Of a stretch of DNA of 64,000 nt, positions 27,030 through 36,227 are shown piece after piece. Under the pieces are notes generated by a model. It worked only from the letters and a program-made list of their open reading frames with translations. It had not been told where the DNA came from and ran no database searches. The translations under genes were made by a program, and so were the position numbers. Position 1 is the stretch's first letter. Each line of letters opens with the position of its first letter. The DNA comes from Fibrobacterota bacterium. Lineage in GTDB: Bacteria; Fibrobacterota; Fibrobacteria; UBA11236. The stretch is taken from positions 1 through 64,000 of the forward strand of contig JAEKLQ010000047.1 of assembly GCA_019509785.1 (NCBI GenBank), written 5' to 3'.

Positions 27030-27986
27030 TTACGGTTGGCCCGATGCCAAAACCCCGCCCAGCCAACGGCTCAAAAGGATGGCTCCTTGATGGTTCAAAT
27101 GGTATTGATCGTAGAACAGGCTCTCGGGAATCTGGGGCAGGGGATGGGTGAATAGATCCAGGAAAGTCGCCTTGGCATGCCGCTCCGTTTCCCGTTTCAA
27201 GCGGGCGCATAAGCGCGCTTCCATCACCATCGGCGTGGGGCCGCTGATGGCGGATATCCACGCCGTATCCAAGGGGGCGTTGAGGATGATGACGCGCTTG
27301 ATCGGCGAACTATCGATCCAGTCCAGGGATTTCCGGAAGGCCTTCCAATTCCCGCCGTCCAATAAGTAGTCCCGTTCCAAGGACGGCATGCCCCACAGGT
27401 TTCCGTTTTTCCGGCCCTCGTACGGCTCGAAGCCGGCGCTCTCCGCAAGGCGGCGGGGAAGAAAGGTAAATCGTTTGCAACCACTATCCTTGGTGAACCA
27501 TTTCGTTCTTGCCGCTTTCGCGAGGGCGGGAAGCATTTGCCGGATCCAGAAGAGCGGGTATGCCTTTGGCCGATGCAGCAGGGTCCGCAGATGATCCCCG
27601 AGGCTCCAATTCAAGAGAGTCACGATGGGAATGCCCTTGAAGGCCAGGTCATTGAACGCGTCCAGGCTGATGCTGATCACCAAGGTGGGATGGCCGGCCA
27701 AGGCTTCGGGGTGCTTGCGGAGCGCATTAACCAGTGAAGTGGGATCCCCGGACAAAAGCAGCCATTGCCCGAGATTGACGCACTTGCCATGCGTGGAGTC
27801 CTCGAGTATCGAGGGAATCAATTGATACAGCGCCCGGGAATCGCCGCCCACCAGCACATCCGCCTTCCCGTCCGGGTCCAGGAGGCAAAGGCTTTGTTCA
27901 ACCGGAGACGAGCCGATGGCCGGTTCCTTGCCGAACAAGAAAGGCAGGGAAACCACCAGGATGAGAACTGCCAGCGTAGGAAGCAC
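27030..27986 (-). CDS. Membrane-anchored SGNH/GDSL-like protein
   Basis: About 318 residues: an N-terminal signal anchor (LAVLILVVSLPFLFG), then a domain with GGDSRAL (candidate catalytic Ser), NLGQWLL and a C-terminal DQYHLNHQGA, which fits the Asp-x-x-His block of SGNH hydrolases and AlgJ/DltD-like acyl-transfer proteins. It may add or remove acyl groups on an envelope polymer; the substrate is unknown. The start is uncertain: only a GTG at 27986 is available, without a ribosome-binding site, while in-frame coding-like sequence (RKKILTRVVLPFLVLP) continues upstream with no ATG. Confidence 0.65.
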   Translation of the reverse strand: MLPTLAVLILVVSLPFLFGKEPAIGSSPVEQSLCLLDPDGKADVLVGGDSRALYQLIPSILEDSTHGKCVNLGQWLLLSGDPTSLVNALRKHPEALAGHPTLVISISLDAFNDLAFKGIPIVTLLNWSLGDHLRTLLHRPKAYPLFWIRQMLPALAKAARTKWFTKDSGCKRFTFLPRRLAESAGFEPYEGRKNGNLWGMPSLERDYLLDGGNWKAFRKSLDWIDSSPIKRVIILNAPLDTAWISAISGPTPMVMEARLCARLKRETERHAKATFLDLFTHPLPQIPESLFYDQYHLNHQGAILLSRWLGGVLASGQP

Positions 27987-28059
27987 CAGGAAGGGCAGGA
28001 CTACGCGGGTAAGGATTTTTTTGCGGACAAAGATGGCGATGGGGTGCTCCCGCTTGGAA

Positions 28060-28722
28060 TCAGGACAGGGTTTCTTCCCGATTCCCGGATCGGATCCAGG
28101 CTTCGCCGTCCCGCAGGGTCTTGTAGCCCATGCCGTGGTCTTCGAAATAGCGCACCACTTCGTCGATGCCCGGCGAGGCCGGATGCGGGGATTTGTAGTG
28201 CGGGGCTACGCTGAAGGGGATGACTCCCAAACCTTCCCACGGCGTGGCGGGATCGATACCCGGGGGGACGGCCGCCGGGTCGTTGACCAATTCGATGCCG
28301 CGCAGGGTCGGAGCCAAAACCGCGATGCCGCCGCTATACCCGCCATAGACCAGGCTATCCGCCGCCAGGGCGTCGAGAAGGGCGGGGGCGAATCCGCTTT
28401 GGCGCATCTCTCGTAATAGGACGAAGGAGTTCCCGCCCCGGGACCAGACCAGGGAAACGGTCGCGAGCAAGGCGCGAAGGTTGGCCTCATCGCCTCCGGC
28501 TTGGCAATGCCGGCGTAGGTCCAGCTCCTCGGTCTCAAAACCCAGGCCTTCCAAGGCGGATATTTCCCTTTCGAGCCGGAACTTCCGGTCCGCCTCGGGC
28601 AGCAGATCGCAGGCGTTCGCGATGACCAACGCCCTTCCCTTCCCCGGACCCGCCGGAGAAACCAGTTCCACCAATTTAAGTGGTTGGTTTCCCAGGCGGT
28701 AGGAAGAGAGGTAAAGCCTCAA
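28060..28722 (-). CDS. Peptidase E-like (S51/class I amidotransferase fold) hydrolase
   Basis: About 220 residues with the features of peptidase S51: RLYLSSYRLGNQP at the start, VIANACD, the nucleophile elbow VYGGYSGGIAVL (Ser in YSG), and PHYKSPHP near the end. Family members cleave Asp-X dipeptides or process related small molecules. The true start is probably the TTG at 28722, overlapping the cfa stop (TTGA); a GTG at 28740 is possible. The longer frame to 28911 runs inside cfa and is rejected. It is likely co-translated with cfa. Confidence 0.75.
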   Translation of the reverse strand: MRLYLSSYRLGNQPLKLVELVSPAGPGKGRALVIANACDLLPEADRKFRLEREISALEGLGFETEELDLRRHCQAGGDEANLRALLATVSLVWSRGGNSFVLLREMRQSGFAPALLDALAADSLVYGGYSGGIAVLAPTLRGIELVNDPAAVPPGIDPATPWEGLGVIPFSVAPHYKSPHPASPGIDEVVRYFEDHGMGYKTLRDGEAWIRSGNREETLS

Positions 28723-29942
28723 GGGAGTTCCAGCACCCACCTGTAGGCTTGCATGATATCGCGCCGGAACACGTCGGCGGTGCCCCACAGGTAAACGTGG
28801 AACTTCCTGAAGGTGGATTCCCCGCACACCCGGACTATCTCTTCGCGGTTGCGCTCCAGGTTCTGGGCCCAATGCTTGGCCGTGAGGAAATAGCTGTGCC
28901 GATCGTCCCATACCCCCAAGAGCCGGAAAGGCGTCTTCGCGAGGTGCTTCATGTAATCATGCAGGCACAAGGGCGAACAGTTGCCGGGATAGATGTGCTT
29001 GGTGATGAAGCTATGGAACTTGTACTTCTCGCGGCAGGCGCTGGCGTCCAGGTAGATCTTGCCGCCCGGTTTCAGCAGGCGTTGGTAGGTGGCCAGGGAA
29101 CGGGCATAATCCGGCAGATGCTCCGTTACCCCAAGGTTCACGATGGCATCGAACTTGAATCCCGGTTCGTATTCGTACAGGTGGCAGTTGACCACCTCGG
29201 TGGGCAGTTTTTCCGCCTTGATCATCTTCTGCAGGAATTGCTCGCTCTCCCGCGAAATGGTGAGCGAGGTGACGCGGATGCCCTTCTTGCCGGCATGCTC
29301 GTTGAATGCGCCCCAGCCGCCTCCGATGTCCAGCACCCGGTCGCCGGCCTTGGCGCCAACGGCGTCGATGGCGAATTCGATCTTCCGGGTCATGGCGTCT
29401 TCCAGGCTTTCGTCGTCGCGGAGGAAAACCCCCTGGGAGTAGCAGCGGTGCCGGCCATCCAGCAAGCCCAGGTAAAGCTCCGGCGAATTGTCGTAATGCG
29501 TGGAGATGCCGGAACGGTCCATCTTCGTCTGGCCGAACAAGAGCGGCTTGGCCAGGTTCCACAAGTAGTAGAGGGGATGGTTATCCGTGGTCATATCGCG
29601 CATGGAATGCAGCGCATCCATGTCGCCGGTTATATCCATATGCCCGAGGATATAGGACTCGACGAAGGCGAGGCCATCGAGGGATGCGAATGCGGATACC
29701 CCGGTTTTATCCTGGATGGTTATCGTGAAGGCGGGTTCGCCCTGGCCGAACCGGAAGGGCTTTTCGTCGCGCCACCGGACATCGACCGGAACGCCGCGGC
29801 CGCTCGCATAGTAGCGGGCGCACACCTTCCGTAAGAGGTTGATCAACCTCGTGAAACTGGGATCAACCGGGATTTTATCCCTGCTTTTCCCCGTTGCGGT
29901 TAAGACTCCTTTGGTCTGAGATTGGGTCTCGGCTACTTCCAT
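28719..29942 (-). CDS. cfa: Cyclopropane-fatty-acyl-phospholipid synthase
   Basis: A 407-residue SAM-dependent methyltransferase that converts unsaturated phospholipid acyl chains to cyclopropane rings. The motif I glycine loop is VLDIGGGWGAF, followed by GVTEHLPDY and a C-terminal aromatic-rich region (RHSYFLTAKHWAQNLER). An N-terminal lipid-binding domain covers about residues 30-130. The length is normal. The ATG at 29942 lacks an obvious Shine-Dalgarno. It is the first gene of a two- or three-gene minus-strand unit with the peptidase E-like gene and possibly the SGNH-like gene. Confidence 0.93.
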   Translation of the reverse strand: MEVAETQSQTKGVLTATGKSRDKIPVDPSFTRLINLLRKVCARYYASGRGVPVDVRWRDEKPFRFGQGEPAFTITIQDKTGVSAFASLDGLAFVESYILGHMDITGDMDALHSMRDMTTDNHPLYYLWNLAKPLLFGQTKMDRSGISTHYDNSPELYLGLLDGRHRCYSQGVFLRDDESLEDAMTRKIEFAIDAVGAKAGDRVLDIGGGWGAFNEHAGKKGIRVTSLTISRESEQFLQKMIKAEKLPTEVVNCHLYEYEPGFKFDAIVNLGVTEHLPDYARSLATYQRLLKPGGKIYLDASACREKYKFHSFITKHIYPGNCSPLCLHDYMKHLAKTPFRLLGVWDDRHSYFLTAKHWAQNLERNREEIVRVCGESTFRKFHVYLWGTADVFRRDIMQAYRWVLELP

Positions 29943-30329
29943 TTGAAATTCCGTTCAGATTGGTTTTTCCGAAAAGTCGTTAAGACCTTCAGGCGTTTCG
30001 GGCCTAACGGGTAAAATGAACAAAATCTCGCCCAAATAGAAGAGATAAACAGTTTAAATGACGAAATCTGACAGCAATCTGGGGTATTTGGGGGGCAATC
30101 GGGGCATTGGAGTCCGATTGCATAGGGCTTGAAATAAGCCGAGGGGGATGAAATAGGCCCCGGGCACATCTTTTGCGCTTGACCCGGTATTGACACGCCC
30201 GAGCCAGGATTGCAACGGGTGCAGCCTTCATTCCCTGAAGATTGGGATGCGAGACGAAAAGGATGGCATGCGCGGCAAGACAGATTGGCACACACCGGAG
30301 GGGAAACCTTCCCGCTTGAAAGGATAACC
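29943..30329. other. Intergenic region between cfa and nifJ
   Basis: This 387-bp divergent spacer is more AT-rich than the genes and should hold the promoters of cfa (leftward) and nifJ (rightward). A perfect TTGACA occurs at 30190-30195, but no good -10 lies 16-18 nt downstream, so I do not call a promoter. GAAAGGA (30318-30324) is the nifJ ribosome-binding site. I see no RNA gene or repeat. Confidence 0.5.
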
Positions 30330-33300
30330 ATGTCCCGTCCCTTGTCGATCATGGATGGAAACGAGGCGGCCGCCCACGTTGCGTACCGCACGAGCGAGGT
30401 CATTGCCATTTATCCGATCACCCCGTCCACGACCATGGGCGAATTGGCGGATGCCTGGGCCGCCGCGGGTATCAAGAACATGTGGGGTACGGTCCCGACC
30501 ATCCAGGAGATGCAATCGGAAGGCGGCGCGGCGGGCGCCATCCACGGCGCGTTGCAGACCGGCGCGCTCTCGACCACCTTCACGGCGAGCCAGGGCCTGC
30601 TGCTGATGATCCCCAACATGTATAAGATCGCGGGGGAGCTTACCAGCACGGTGTTCCACGTGACGGCCAGGGCCATCGCCACCCACGGCTTGTCCATCTT
30701 CGGGGACCATAGCGACGTGATGGCGGCCCGTTCCACCGGATGGGCCATTCTTTTTTCGGGTTCGGTGCAAGAGGCCATGGACATGGCGCTCATCAGCCAG
30801 GCGGCCACCTTAAAGGGCCGGGTTCCCTTCATCCATGCCTTCGACGGTTTCCGTACTTCCCACGAGCTCAACAAGGTCGAGGTGCTGGGGGACGATATCA
30901 TAGCGGCCATGATTGATCCCGACCACGTGCGGGCCCATCGCCTGCGGGGCCTAACACCGGATCGTCCCTTCATCCGCGGGACGGCCCAGAATCCGGACGT
31001 GTTCTTCCAATCCCGCGAGACCGTGAATCCCTATTACATGCGCCTGCCCTTCGTGGTGCAAGAAGCCATGGACAAGTTCTACTCCCTGACGGGACGGCGA
31101 TACCATCTCTTCGACTACCTGGGCGCGCCGGATGCCGAACGGGTGGTGGTCCTCATGGGTTCGGCCGCGGAGACGATGGAGGAGACCTGCCGGGAGCTGA
31201 ATGCCCGGGGCGAAAAGGTCGGCGTGATCAAGGTCCGCCTGTTCCGGCCCTTCTCGGCGGAAAGGCTGCTCACGGCCATGCCTTCCTCGGTGAAGGCCAT
31301 CGCGGTGTTGGATCGCTGCAAGGATCCCGGGGCGCTGGGCGAACCTCTCTACCAGGACGTCGCCACCTCACTGGCGTCCTGTTGGTCCCGGGGCCTCGCT
31401 CCCTTCGCCGCTTTCCCGAAGCTGGTCGGCGGACGCTACGGACTGGGCTCGAAGGAGTTCACGCCAGGCATGGCCAAAGCCGTATTCGATGAGCTGAAAA
31501 AGCCTATCCCTAAGAACGCCTTCACCGTGGGCATCCACGATAACGTGGGGCACACCAGCTTGGATTGGGATAACGACTTCGATTTGGAGCGTAAGGATAC
31601 CGTGCGGGCCACCTTCTGGGGGCTGGGCGCGGACGGAACGGTAGGCGCGAACAAGAATTCGGCGAAAATCATCGGGGAAGAAACCGACGGCTACGCCCAA
31701 GGCTATTTCGTGTACGACTCCAAGAAATCGGGCAGCCTCACCATCTCCCATCTGCGTTTCGGCCCCACTCCCATCCACAGCCCTTATCTCATCACCCGCG
31801 CCACTTTCACCGCCTGCCACCAATTCTCCTTCCTGGGGACCTTTCCCGTGCTGGATGCGCTGGAAGCCGGTGGAACCTTCCTGCTCAACAGCCCATTCGG
31901 GCCGGACCAGGTATGGGCGCATCTCCCGGTGGAGGTGCGTTCGCAAATACGCGAGAAGCGGCCGGAGTTCTACGTGGTGGACGCCTTCGCCCTCTCATCG
32001 TCCCTGGGATTGGGCCGCCGCATCAACACCATCATGCAAGCCTGCTTCTTCGCCTTGAGCGGGGTTTTGCCCCGGGACGAGGCCATGGCGAAAATCAAGG
32101 ACGCCATCCGCAAGACCTACGGCAAGCGGGGCGAAGCCGTGGTCAACAATAACCTGGAGGCGGTGGACCGGGCCTTGGATGGCCTCCATAAAGTCAGCAT
32201 CCCGGCGGAAGACCCGGATTTCCATGACGCCTCTAAACCGCGCAAGGGAGGAGCCGGAGCGGCGGAGGATGCCTTCGTCCGCCGGGTCACCATGGAATTG
32301 ATCAAAGGCAAAGGCGAGGAATTGCCCGTGAGCGCCTTCCCGCCCGACGGAACCTATCCGACCGCCACCTCCCGGCTCGAAAAGCGCGACATCGCCCTCG
32401 AAGTGCCCGTCTGGTCGCCGGCCTCGTGCATCCAGTGCGGCAAATGCGTCATGGTCTGCCCGCATGCGGCCATCCGTTCCAAGGTGTTCGCCCCGGATGC
32501 CGCCTCGGACGCGCCGGACGGATTCCAAACCCAAAAGGCCAAGTTCGCGGGCGTGAAGGACAAGAGCTATACGCTCCAGGTTTCCACCCGGGATTGCACG
32601 GGCTGCACCCTCTGCGTGGAAATCTGTCCCGCGCCGGATAAGGAGAACCCCGGCAAGAAGGCGCTCAATATGGTCGCGAAGGGGGAGAGCGATCCCCGCC
32701 AGGATTCCTGGTGGGATGCATTCTTGCGCCTGCCGGACGTGACCCAACTTAATCCAGAGTACAAATTCAATTCCGTTAAGGAAGTCCAGCTCCTGCGTCC
32801 CCTGTTCGAGTTTTCCGGAGCTTGCTCGGGCTGCGGCGAGACTCCGTATTTGAAGCTCTTGAGCCAGCTTTATGGCGACCGCCTGCTGATCGCCAATGCC
32901 ACGGGGTGCTCCAGCATTTTCGGGGGAAACCTGCCCACCACGCCTTGGGCCAAGGATATCCACGGACGCGGACCCGCCTGGAGCAATTCCCTGTTCGAGG
33001 ACAACGCCGAATTCGGATTGGGGATGCGCCTAAGCCTGGATAAGCGGGTCGAATTCGCGCGCCAATTGGTCGCGGAACAACGGGACGCGATCGGCGCGGA
33101 TTTGGCCGACGAAATTTTGCATGCCGACACGACCTCCCCCGAGGATATCGAACGGCAGCGCCAGCGAGTGACCCGTCTCCGGGCCGTGCTGGCGGACCGA
33201 GTCGAACCGGGCGCGCGGGATCTGGCCGCTTTGGCGGACGCCCTGGTGGCCAAATCGGTTTGGATCGTGGGCGGCGACGGCTGGGCCTATGACATCGGCT

Positions 33301-33965
33301 ATGGCGGCCTCGATCACGTGATCGCTTCCGGCCACAAGGTCCGCATCCTGGTCCTCGACACCGAGGTGTATTCGAATACCGGAGGACAGGCGTCCAAGTC
33401 CACGCCCCGGGCCGCGGTGGCGCGCTTCGCGGCGGGAGGCAAGCGGTCTGGCAAGAAGGACCTGGGCCTAATGGCCATGAATTATGGTAACGTGTACGTG
33501 GCCTCGGTGGCGATGGGCGCCAACGACATGCAGACCCTGAAGGCTTTCCGGGAGGCGGAGGCGCACGACGGTCCTTCCATCATAATCGCCTACGCCCATT
33601 GCATCGCCCATGGGATGGAGATGGGCGACGGCCTGCGCCACCAGAAGAACGCGGTGGAGTCCGGGCATTGGTTGCTTTACAGGTTCAATCCAGCCTTGGC
33701 CGCCGAAGGCAAATCCCCCCTGCAACTGGACTGCAAGGAGCCCAAAATGCCCTTGAAGGACTTCATGTACTCCGAGGATCGCTACAAGGTACTGGCGAAG
33801 TCCGATCCCGCCACGGCGTCCTCGCTGCTGGAGCAGGCCGAGGCGGATGTCCATCATCGCTGGGCCATGTACAAGATGCTGGCGGGGGCTTCTCCCGAGG
33901 CGAAATCTAGCGAGGCTCCCGCGGCACAGGCGGGCGGGGTCGATCCCGCGGCTAAGGGTCCATAA
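30330..33965 (+). CDS. nifJ: Pyruvate:ferredoxin (flavodoxin) oxidoreductase, single-chain
   Basis: A 1211-residue homodimer-type enzyme that oxidises pyruvate with CoA to acetyl-CoA and CO2 and reduces ferredoxin. Domains in order: pyrimidine-binding domain I (AAHVAYRTSEVIAIYPITPS), domain II, EKR region, two [4Fe-4S] clusters (CIQCGKCVMVCP near 700, CTGCTLCVEICP near 756), the proximal cluster (ACSGCGETPYLKL near 832) and the TPP-binding domain (GGDGWAYDIGYGGLDHV, DTEVYSNTGGQASK). The length is typical. The start at 30330 has GAAAGGA upstream; 120 nt of earlier frame has no homology. Its ferredoxin product is a plausible donor for the complex I encoded downstream. The last 25 residues are an Ala-rich extension. 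Confidence 0.96.
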   Translation: MSRPLSIMDGNEAAAHVAYRTSEVIAIYPITPSTTMGELADAWAAAGIKNMWGTVPTIQEMQSEGGAAGAIHGALQTGALSTTFTASQGLLLMIPNMYKIAGELTSTVFHVTARAIATHGLSIFGDHSDVMAARSTGWAILFSGSVQEAMDMALISQAATLKGRVPFIHAFDGFRTSHELNKVEVLGDDIIAAMIDPDHVRAHRLRGLTPDRPFIRGTAQNPDVFFQSRETVNPYYMRLPFVVQEAMDKFYSLTGRRYHLFDYLGAPDAERVVVLMGSAAETMEETCRELNARGEKVGVIKVRLFRPFSAERLLTAMPSSVKAIAVLDRCKDPGALGEPLYQDVATSLASCWSRGLAPFAAFPKLVGGRYGLGSKEFTPGMAKAVFDELKKPIPKNAFTVGIHDNVGHTSLDWDNDFDLERKDTVRATFWGLGADGTVGANKNSAKIIGEETDGYAQGYFVYDSKKSGSLTISHLRFGPTPIHSPYLITRATFTACHQFSFLGTFPVLDALEAGGTFLLNSPFGPDQVWAHLPVEVRSQIREKRPEFYVVDAFALSSSLGLGRRINTIMQACFFALSGVLPRDEAMAKIKDAIRKTYGKRGEAVVNNNLEAVDRALDGLHKVSIPAEDPDFHDASKPRKGGAGAAEDAFVRRVTMELIKGKGEELPVSAFPPDGTYPTATSRLEKRDIALEVPVWSPASCIQCGKCVMVCPHAAIRSKVFAPDAASDAPDGFQTQKAKFAGVKDKSYTLQVSTRDCTGCTLCVEICPAPDKENPGKKALNMVAKGESDPRQDSWWDAFLRLPDVTQLNPEYKFNSVKEVQLLRPLFEFSGACSGCGETPYLKLLSQLYGDRLLIANATGCSSIFGGNLPTTPWAKDIHGRGPAWSNSLFEDNAEFGLGMRLSLDKRVEFARQLVAEQRDAIGADLADEILHADTTSPEDIERQRQRVTRLRAVLADRVEPGARDLAALADALVAKSVWIVGGDGWAYDIGYGGLDHVIASGHKVRILVLDTEVYSNTGGQASKSTPRAAVARFAAGGKRSGKKDLGLMAMNYGNVYVASVAMGANDMQTLKAFREAEAHDGPSIIIAYAHCIAHGMEMGDGLRHQKNAVESGHWLLYRFNPALAAEGKSPLQLDCKEPKMPLKDFMYSEDRYKVLAKSDPATASSLLEQAEADVHHRWAMYKMLAGASPEAKSSEAPAAQAGGVDPAAKGP

Positions 33966-34035
33966 CGGAGTGGGGTCGGGGAACGAGGGCAACGCTCCGG
34001 CCTGATCCGGGAAACCGGTTCAATCGATGCAAAAT

Positions 34036-34055
34036 CCCCCGCGTGCCCGCGGGGG
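34036..34055 (-). terminator. Terminator of the small zinc-ribbon gene
   Basis: CCCCCGCG and CGCGGGGG pair over a TGCC loop; on the minus strand the stem is followed by ATTTTG. It lies 9 nt past the stop of the 62-residue gene and could also limit read-through from nifJ. Confidence 0.6.
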
Positions 34056-34063
34056 GGCGTCGT

Positions 34064-34252
34064 TTATCCGCCGGAGTTCGGATTCTCTTCGGACGGCGCG
34101 GCATACTGAAGCCAACAGACCGAGCAGAGAAGTTCCGGGGGATATTCGCTTTGGAACAATACTTTCACGCGATTGGCGCATTCCCGGCATTCCAGGCTCG
34201 AGATCACCGCTTTGCGGACCGGGCACTTTATGGTTTGACTTGTTAATCCCAT
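34064..34252 (-). CDS. Small Cys-rich (zinc-ribbon-like) protein, 62 aa
   Basis: The start at 34252 has an excellent AAAGGAGG 7 nt upstream, and the gene ends at its own terminator, so it is likely real. The protein has C10 plus two CxxC knuckles, C22-x2-C25 and C43-x2-C46, spaced like a zinc ribbon. The N-terminus resembles phage or sigma-regulator type short Zn fingers (KCPVRKAVISSLECRECANR). Function unknown. It sits on the opposite strand between nifJ and nuoA and may share a promoter region with the nuo operon. Confidence 0.7.
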   Translation of the reverse strand: MGLTSQTIKCPVRKAVISSLECRECANRVKVLFQSEYPPELLCSVCWLQYAAPSEENPNSGG

Positions 34253-34479
34253 GGCTTGCCTCCTTTTTTGTATGCTACCCTGATCGAAAGTAGGCTAGGA
34301 AACGGCCGGAAGCGTAGCGGGGACGCGAAAAAGATTCTGCCACGCTGTCCCCCCTGCCTGACACATTGACGGATTCCGCCGGGAGGCGCCGGGCCAGGGA
34401 GTAGTGGCGGCCGGGTTGCGGGCGGGAAGGCGTCGGAAACTTCGGTGGTATAACAATTGCTTTTTCTAATTCTTTGAGC

Positions 34480-34875
34480 ATGTCGGGATATATCCTCATC
34501 GGTATCTTCGCCTTGACCGGAGCGCTTTTCGCCGGCGGCGCGATGATCGTCTCGCGACTGTTGGCCCCCCGCTTCCCATCGGCCCGGCATAAACTCGAAG
34601 CTTACGAGTCAGGCGAAGCCCCCATCGGTTCCGCGCGCATCCAATTCAAGGTCGGATACTACCTCTTCGCCCTGGTTTTCCTGGTCTTCGACGTGGAAGC
34701 CGTGTTCCTCTTTCCCGTGGTGACCACGCTGCGCGGGGCCCAGGCGGGGGCCCAAACCGGGGCCCATGCGGGAATGTCCGCGGCCTTTATCCTCGGCGAA
34801 GTGGTTTTGTTTATTGTTATCCTCGGGTTCGCATTGTTCTATGCCCTGAGGAAGAAGGCTTTGACATGGGAATGA
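34480..34875 (+). CDS. nuoA: NADH-quinone oxidoreductase subunit A
   Basis: A 131-residue membrane subunit with three TM helices and the conserved region [19 protein letters not shown], then [20 protein letters not shown]. It helps join the peripheral and membrane arms of complex I. An Ala/Gly-rich insert of about 20 residues lies between TM2 and TM3 ([15 protein letters not shown]). The ATG at 34480 lacks a clear Shine-Dalgarno; a TTG 6 nt earlier is possible. A TATAAC at 34449-34454 may be a -10 element. First gene of the nuo operon; it overlaps nuoBC by 10 nt. Confidence 0.93.
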   Translation: MSGYILIGIFALTGALFAGGAMIVSRLLAPRFPSARHKLEAYESGEAPIGSARIQFKVGYYLFALVFLVFDVEAVFLFPVVTTLRGAQAGAQTGAHAGMSAAFILGEVVLFIVILGFALFYALRKKALTWE

Positions 34876-36227
34876 CGCCGGAAGCGCAATCCGAAGGCGT
34901 GATGCTCAACGCCGTGGACTACGTAGTGGGCTGGGCGCGCGCCAATTCGCTTTGGCCGTTGGTCTTCGGCACTTCTTGTTGCGCCATCGAGATGATGGCT
35001 ACAGGCGCTTCCCATAACGATTGGGCCCGCTTCGGCCTGGAAGTGGCCCGCGCGACCCCGCGCCAAGCCGACCTCATCGTATTGGCGGGGACCATCGTTG
35101 AGAAGATGGGTACGCGCCTGGTCACCCTTTACGAGCAGATGCCGGGACCCAAATTCGTGATCGCCATGGGGGCCTGCACCATATCGGGCGGTCCCTTCTA
35201 TTACGACAGCTACTCCGTCGTTAAGGGCGCGGATAGGGTGATACCCGTGGACGTGTATATTCCCGGCTGCCCTCCCCGTCCCGAAGCCCTGCTCTTCGGC
35301 ATCATGAAGCTTCAGGAATTGATAAAGGCCGGCGGCCGCAAAGCGGGCGCGGTTCCCAATCCCGTCAACAAGGCCACCTTCGTGGACATGTGGTCGGAAA
35401 CCGCGAAGGCCTGGGAAGAAAAGGAAAAGGCCAAGCAGGAAGCCATGAAGGAAGCGCAAGAGCGCTTCAAGAAGGAGAATCCCGATTATAAGGGCGTCGT
35501 CATTAAGCGGGTGGCGGCCCCCAAGTTCGACGAAGTGGCCCGTGCGGCCCGCCCCGAGAGGGGCCTGCCCGCGACGGAGATCTGGTCACTTATCGAGTCC
35601 CGCTTTCCGGGCGCCAGCGTGTTCGGATTGCCGGCTCCAGTGGTTCCGAAACCCGCACCGGCGGCGCCGGTCGCTCCGCAGCCCGCCTCGCCCACGCCTG
35701 ACCCGGCCAAAGCCGATGCCCCTGCAGGGGTCTCCGCTTCCGCCGAGACTCCCGCTCCTGCGCCCGCTGCGGCTCCGGCCCCCGCTCCGGTCCTCACCAT
35801 CCCTGAACGCCTGGCCGCGCAAGGTCCCGAATGGGTGCTCGACGTAGCCGTGAAGCGCGAGGATTATCTGCCCCTGATCCGCTTCCTGAAAGAAGAGGAC
35901 AGGCTGGGCCTGGACTTCCTCATCGAACTGACCGCGGTGGACTGGAAGGACCGCTTCGATGTCGTAGCGCATTTACTATCGATGGGTAAAGGCCACAAGG
36001 TTTTCGTGCGCTGCGCCTTGCCGCATGACGAACATCCTGAAATCGATTCCCTGACGGGCCTTTTCGCCGGCGCCGATTGGCACGAGCGGGAGGCCTACGA
36101 TTTCTTCGGCATCCGCTTCGCGGGCCATCCCGACCTGCGCCGGCTTTTCCTGGAAGACGATTTCCCCGGGCACCCATTGCGTAAGGACTTCGAGGATCCC
36201 ACCCGCGTGGTGAAGAGGGCCTATTGA
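34866..36227 (+). CDS. nuoBC: NuoB-NuoC fusion subunit of complex I
   Basis: One 453-residue frame joins two subunits that are usually separate. Residues 1-165 are NuoB, with the N2 [4Fe-4S] ligands C38, C39, C104 and C135 ([34 protein letters not shown]). Then come a charged coiled-coil-like segment (about 175-210) and an Ala/Pro-rich linker (about 255-310). Residues about 320-453 are NuoC, with [14 protein letters not shown] and [19 protein letters not shown]. It forms part of the Q-module of the peripheral arm. There is no internal stop or frameshift across the junction. It overlaps nuoD by TTGA. Confidence 0.94.
   Translation: MGMTPEAQSEGVMLNAVDYVVGWARANSLWPLVFGTSCCAIEMMATGASHNDWARFGLEVARATPRQADLIVLAGTIVEKMGTRLVTLYEQMPGPKFVIAMGACTISGGPFYYDSYSVVKGADRVIPVDVYIPGCPPRPEALLFGIMKLQELIKAGGRKAGAVPNPVNKATFVDMWSETAKAWEEKEKAKQEAMKEAQERFKKENPDYKGVVIKRVAAPKFDEVARAARPERGLPATEIWSLIESRFPGASVFGLPAPVVPKPAPAAPVAPQPASPTPDPAKADAPAGVSASAETPAPAPAAAPAPAPVLTIPERLAAQGPEWVLDVAVKREDYLPLIRFLKEEDRLGLDFLIELTAVDWKDRFDVVAHLLSMGKGHKVFVRCALPHDEHPEIDSLTGLFAGADWHEREAYDFFGIRFAGHPDLRRLFLEDDFPGHPLRKDFEDPTRVVKRAY

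Noticed and set aside
28680-29834. 384-codon plus-strand frame
   Set aside because: Antisense to cfa, which has the SAM motif and full length.
30190-30195. TTGACA as the nifJ promoter
   Set aside because: No acceptable -10 hexamer occurs 16-18 nt downstream.
35620-35800. Pro/Ala-rich stretch in nuoBC as a repeat element or frameshift
   Set aside because: It is a low-complexity linker in a continuous frame, with both flanking domains intact.
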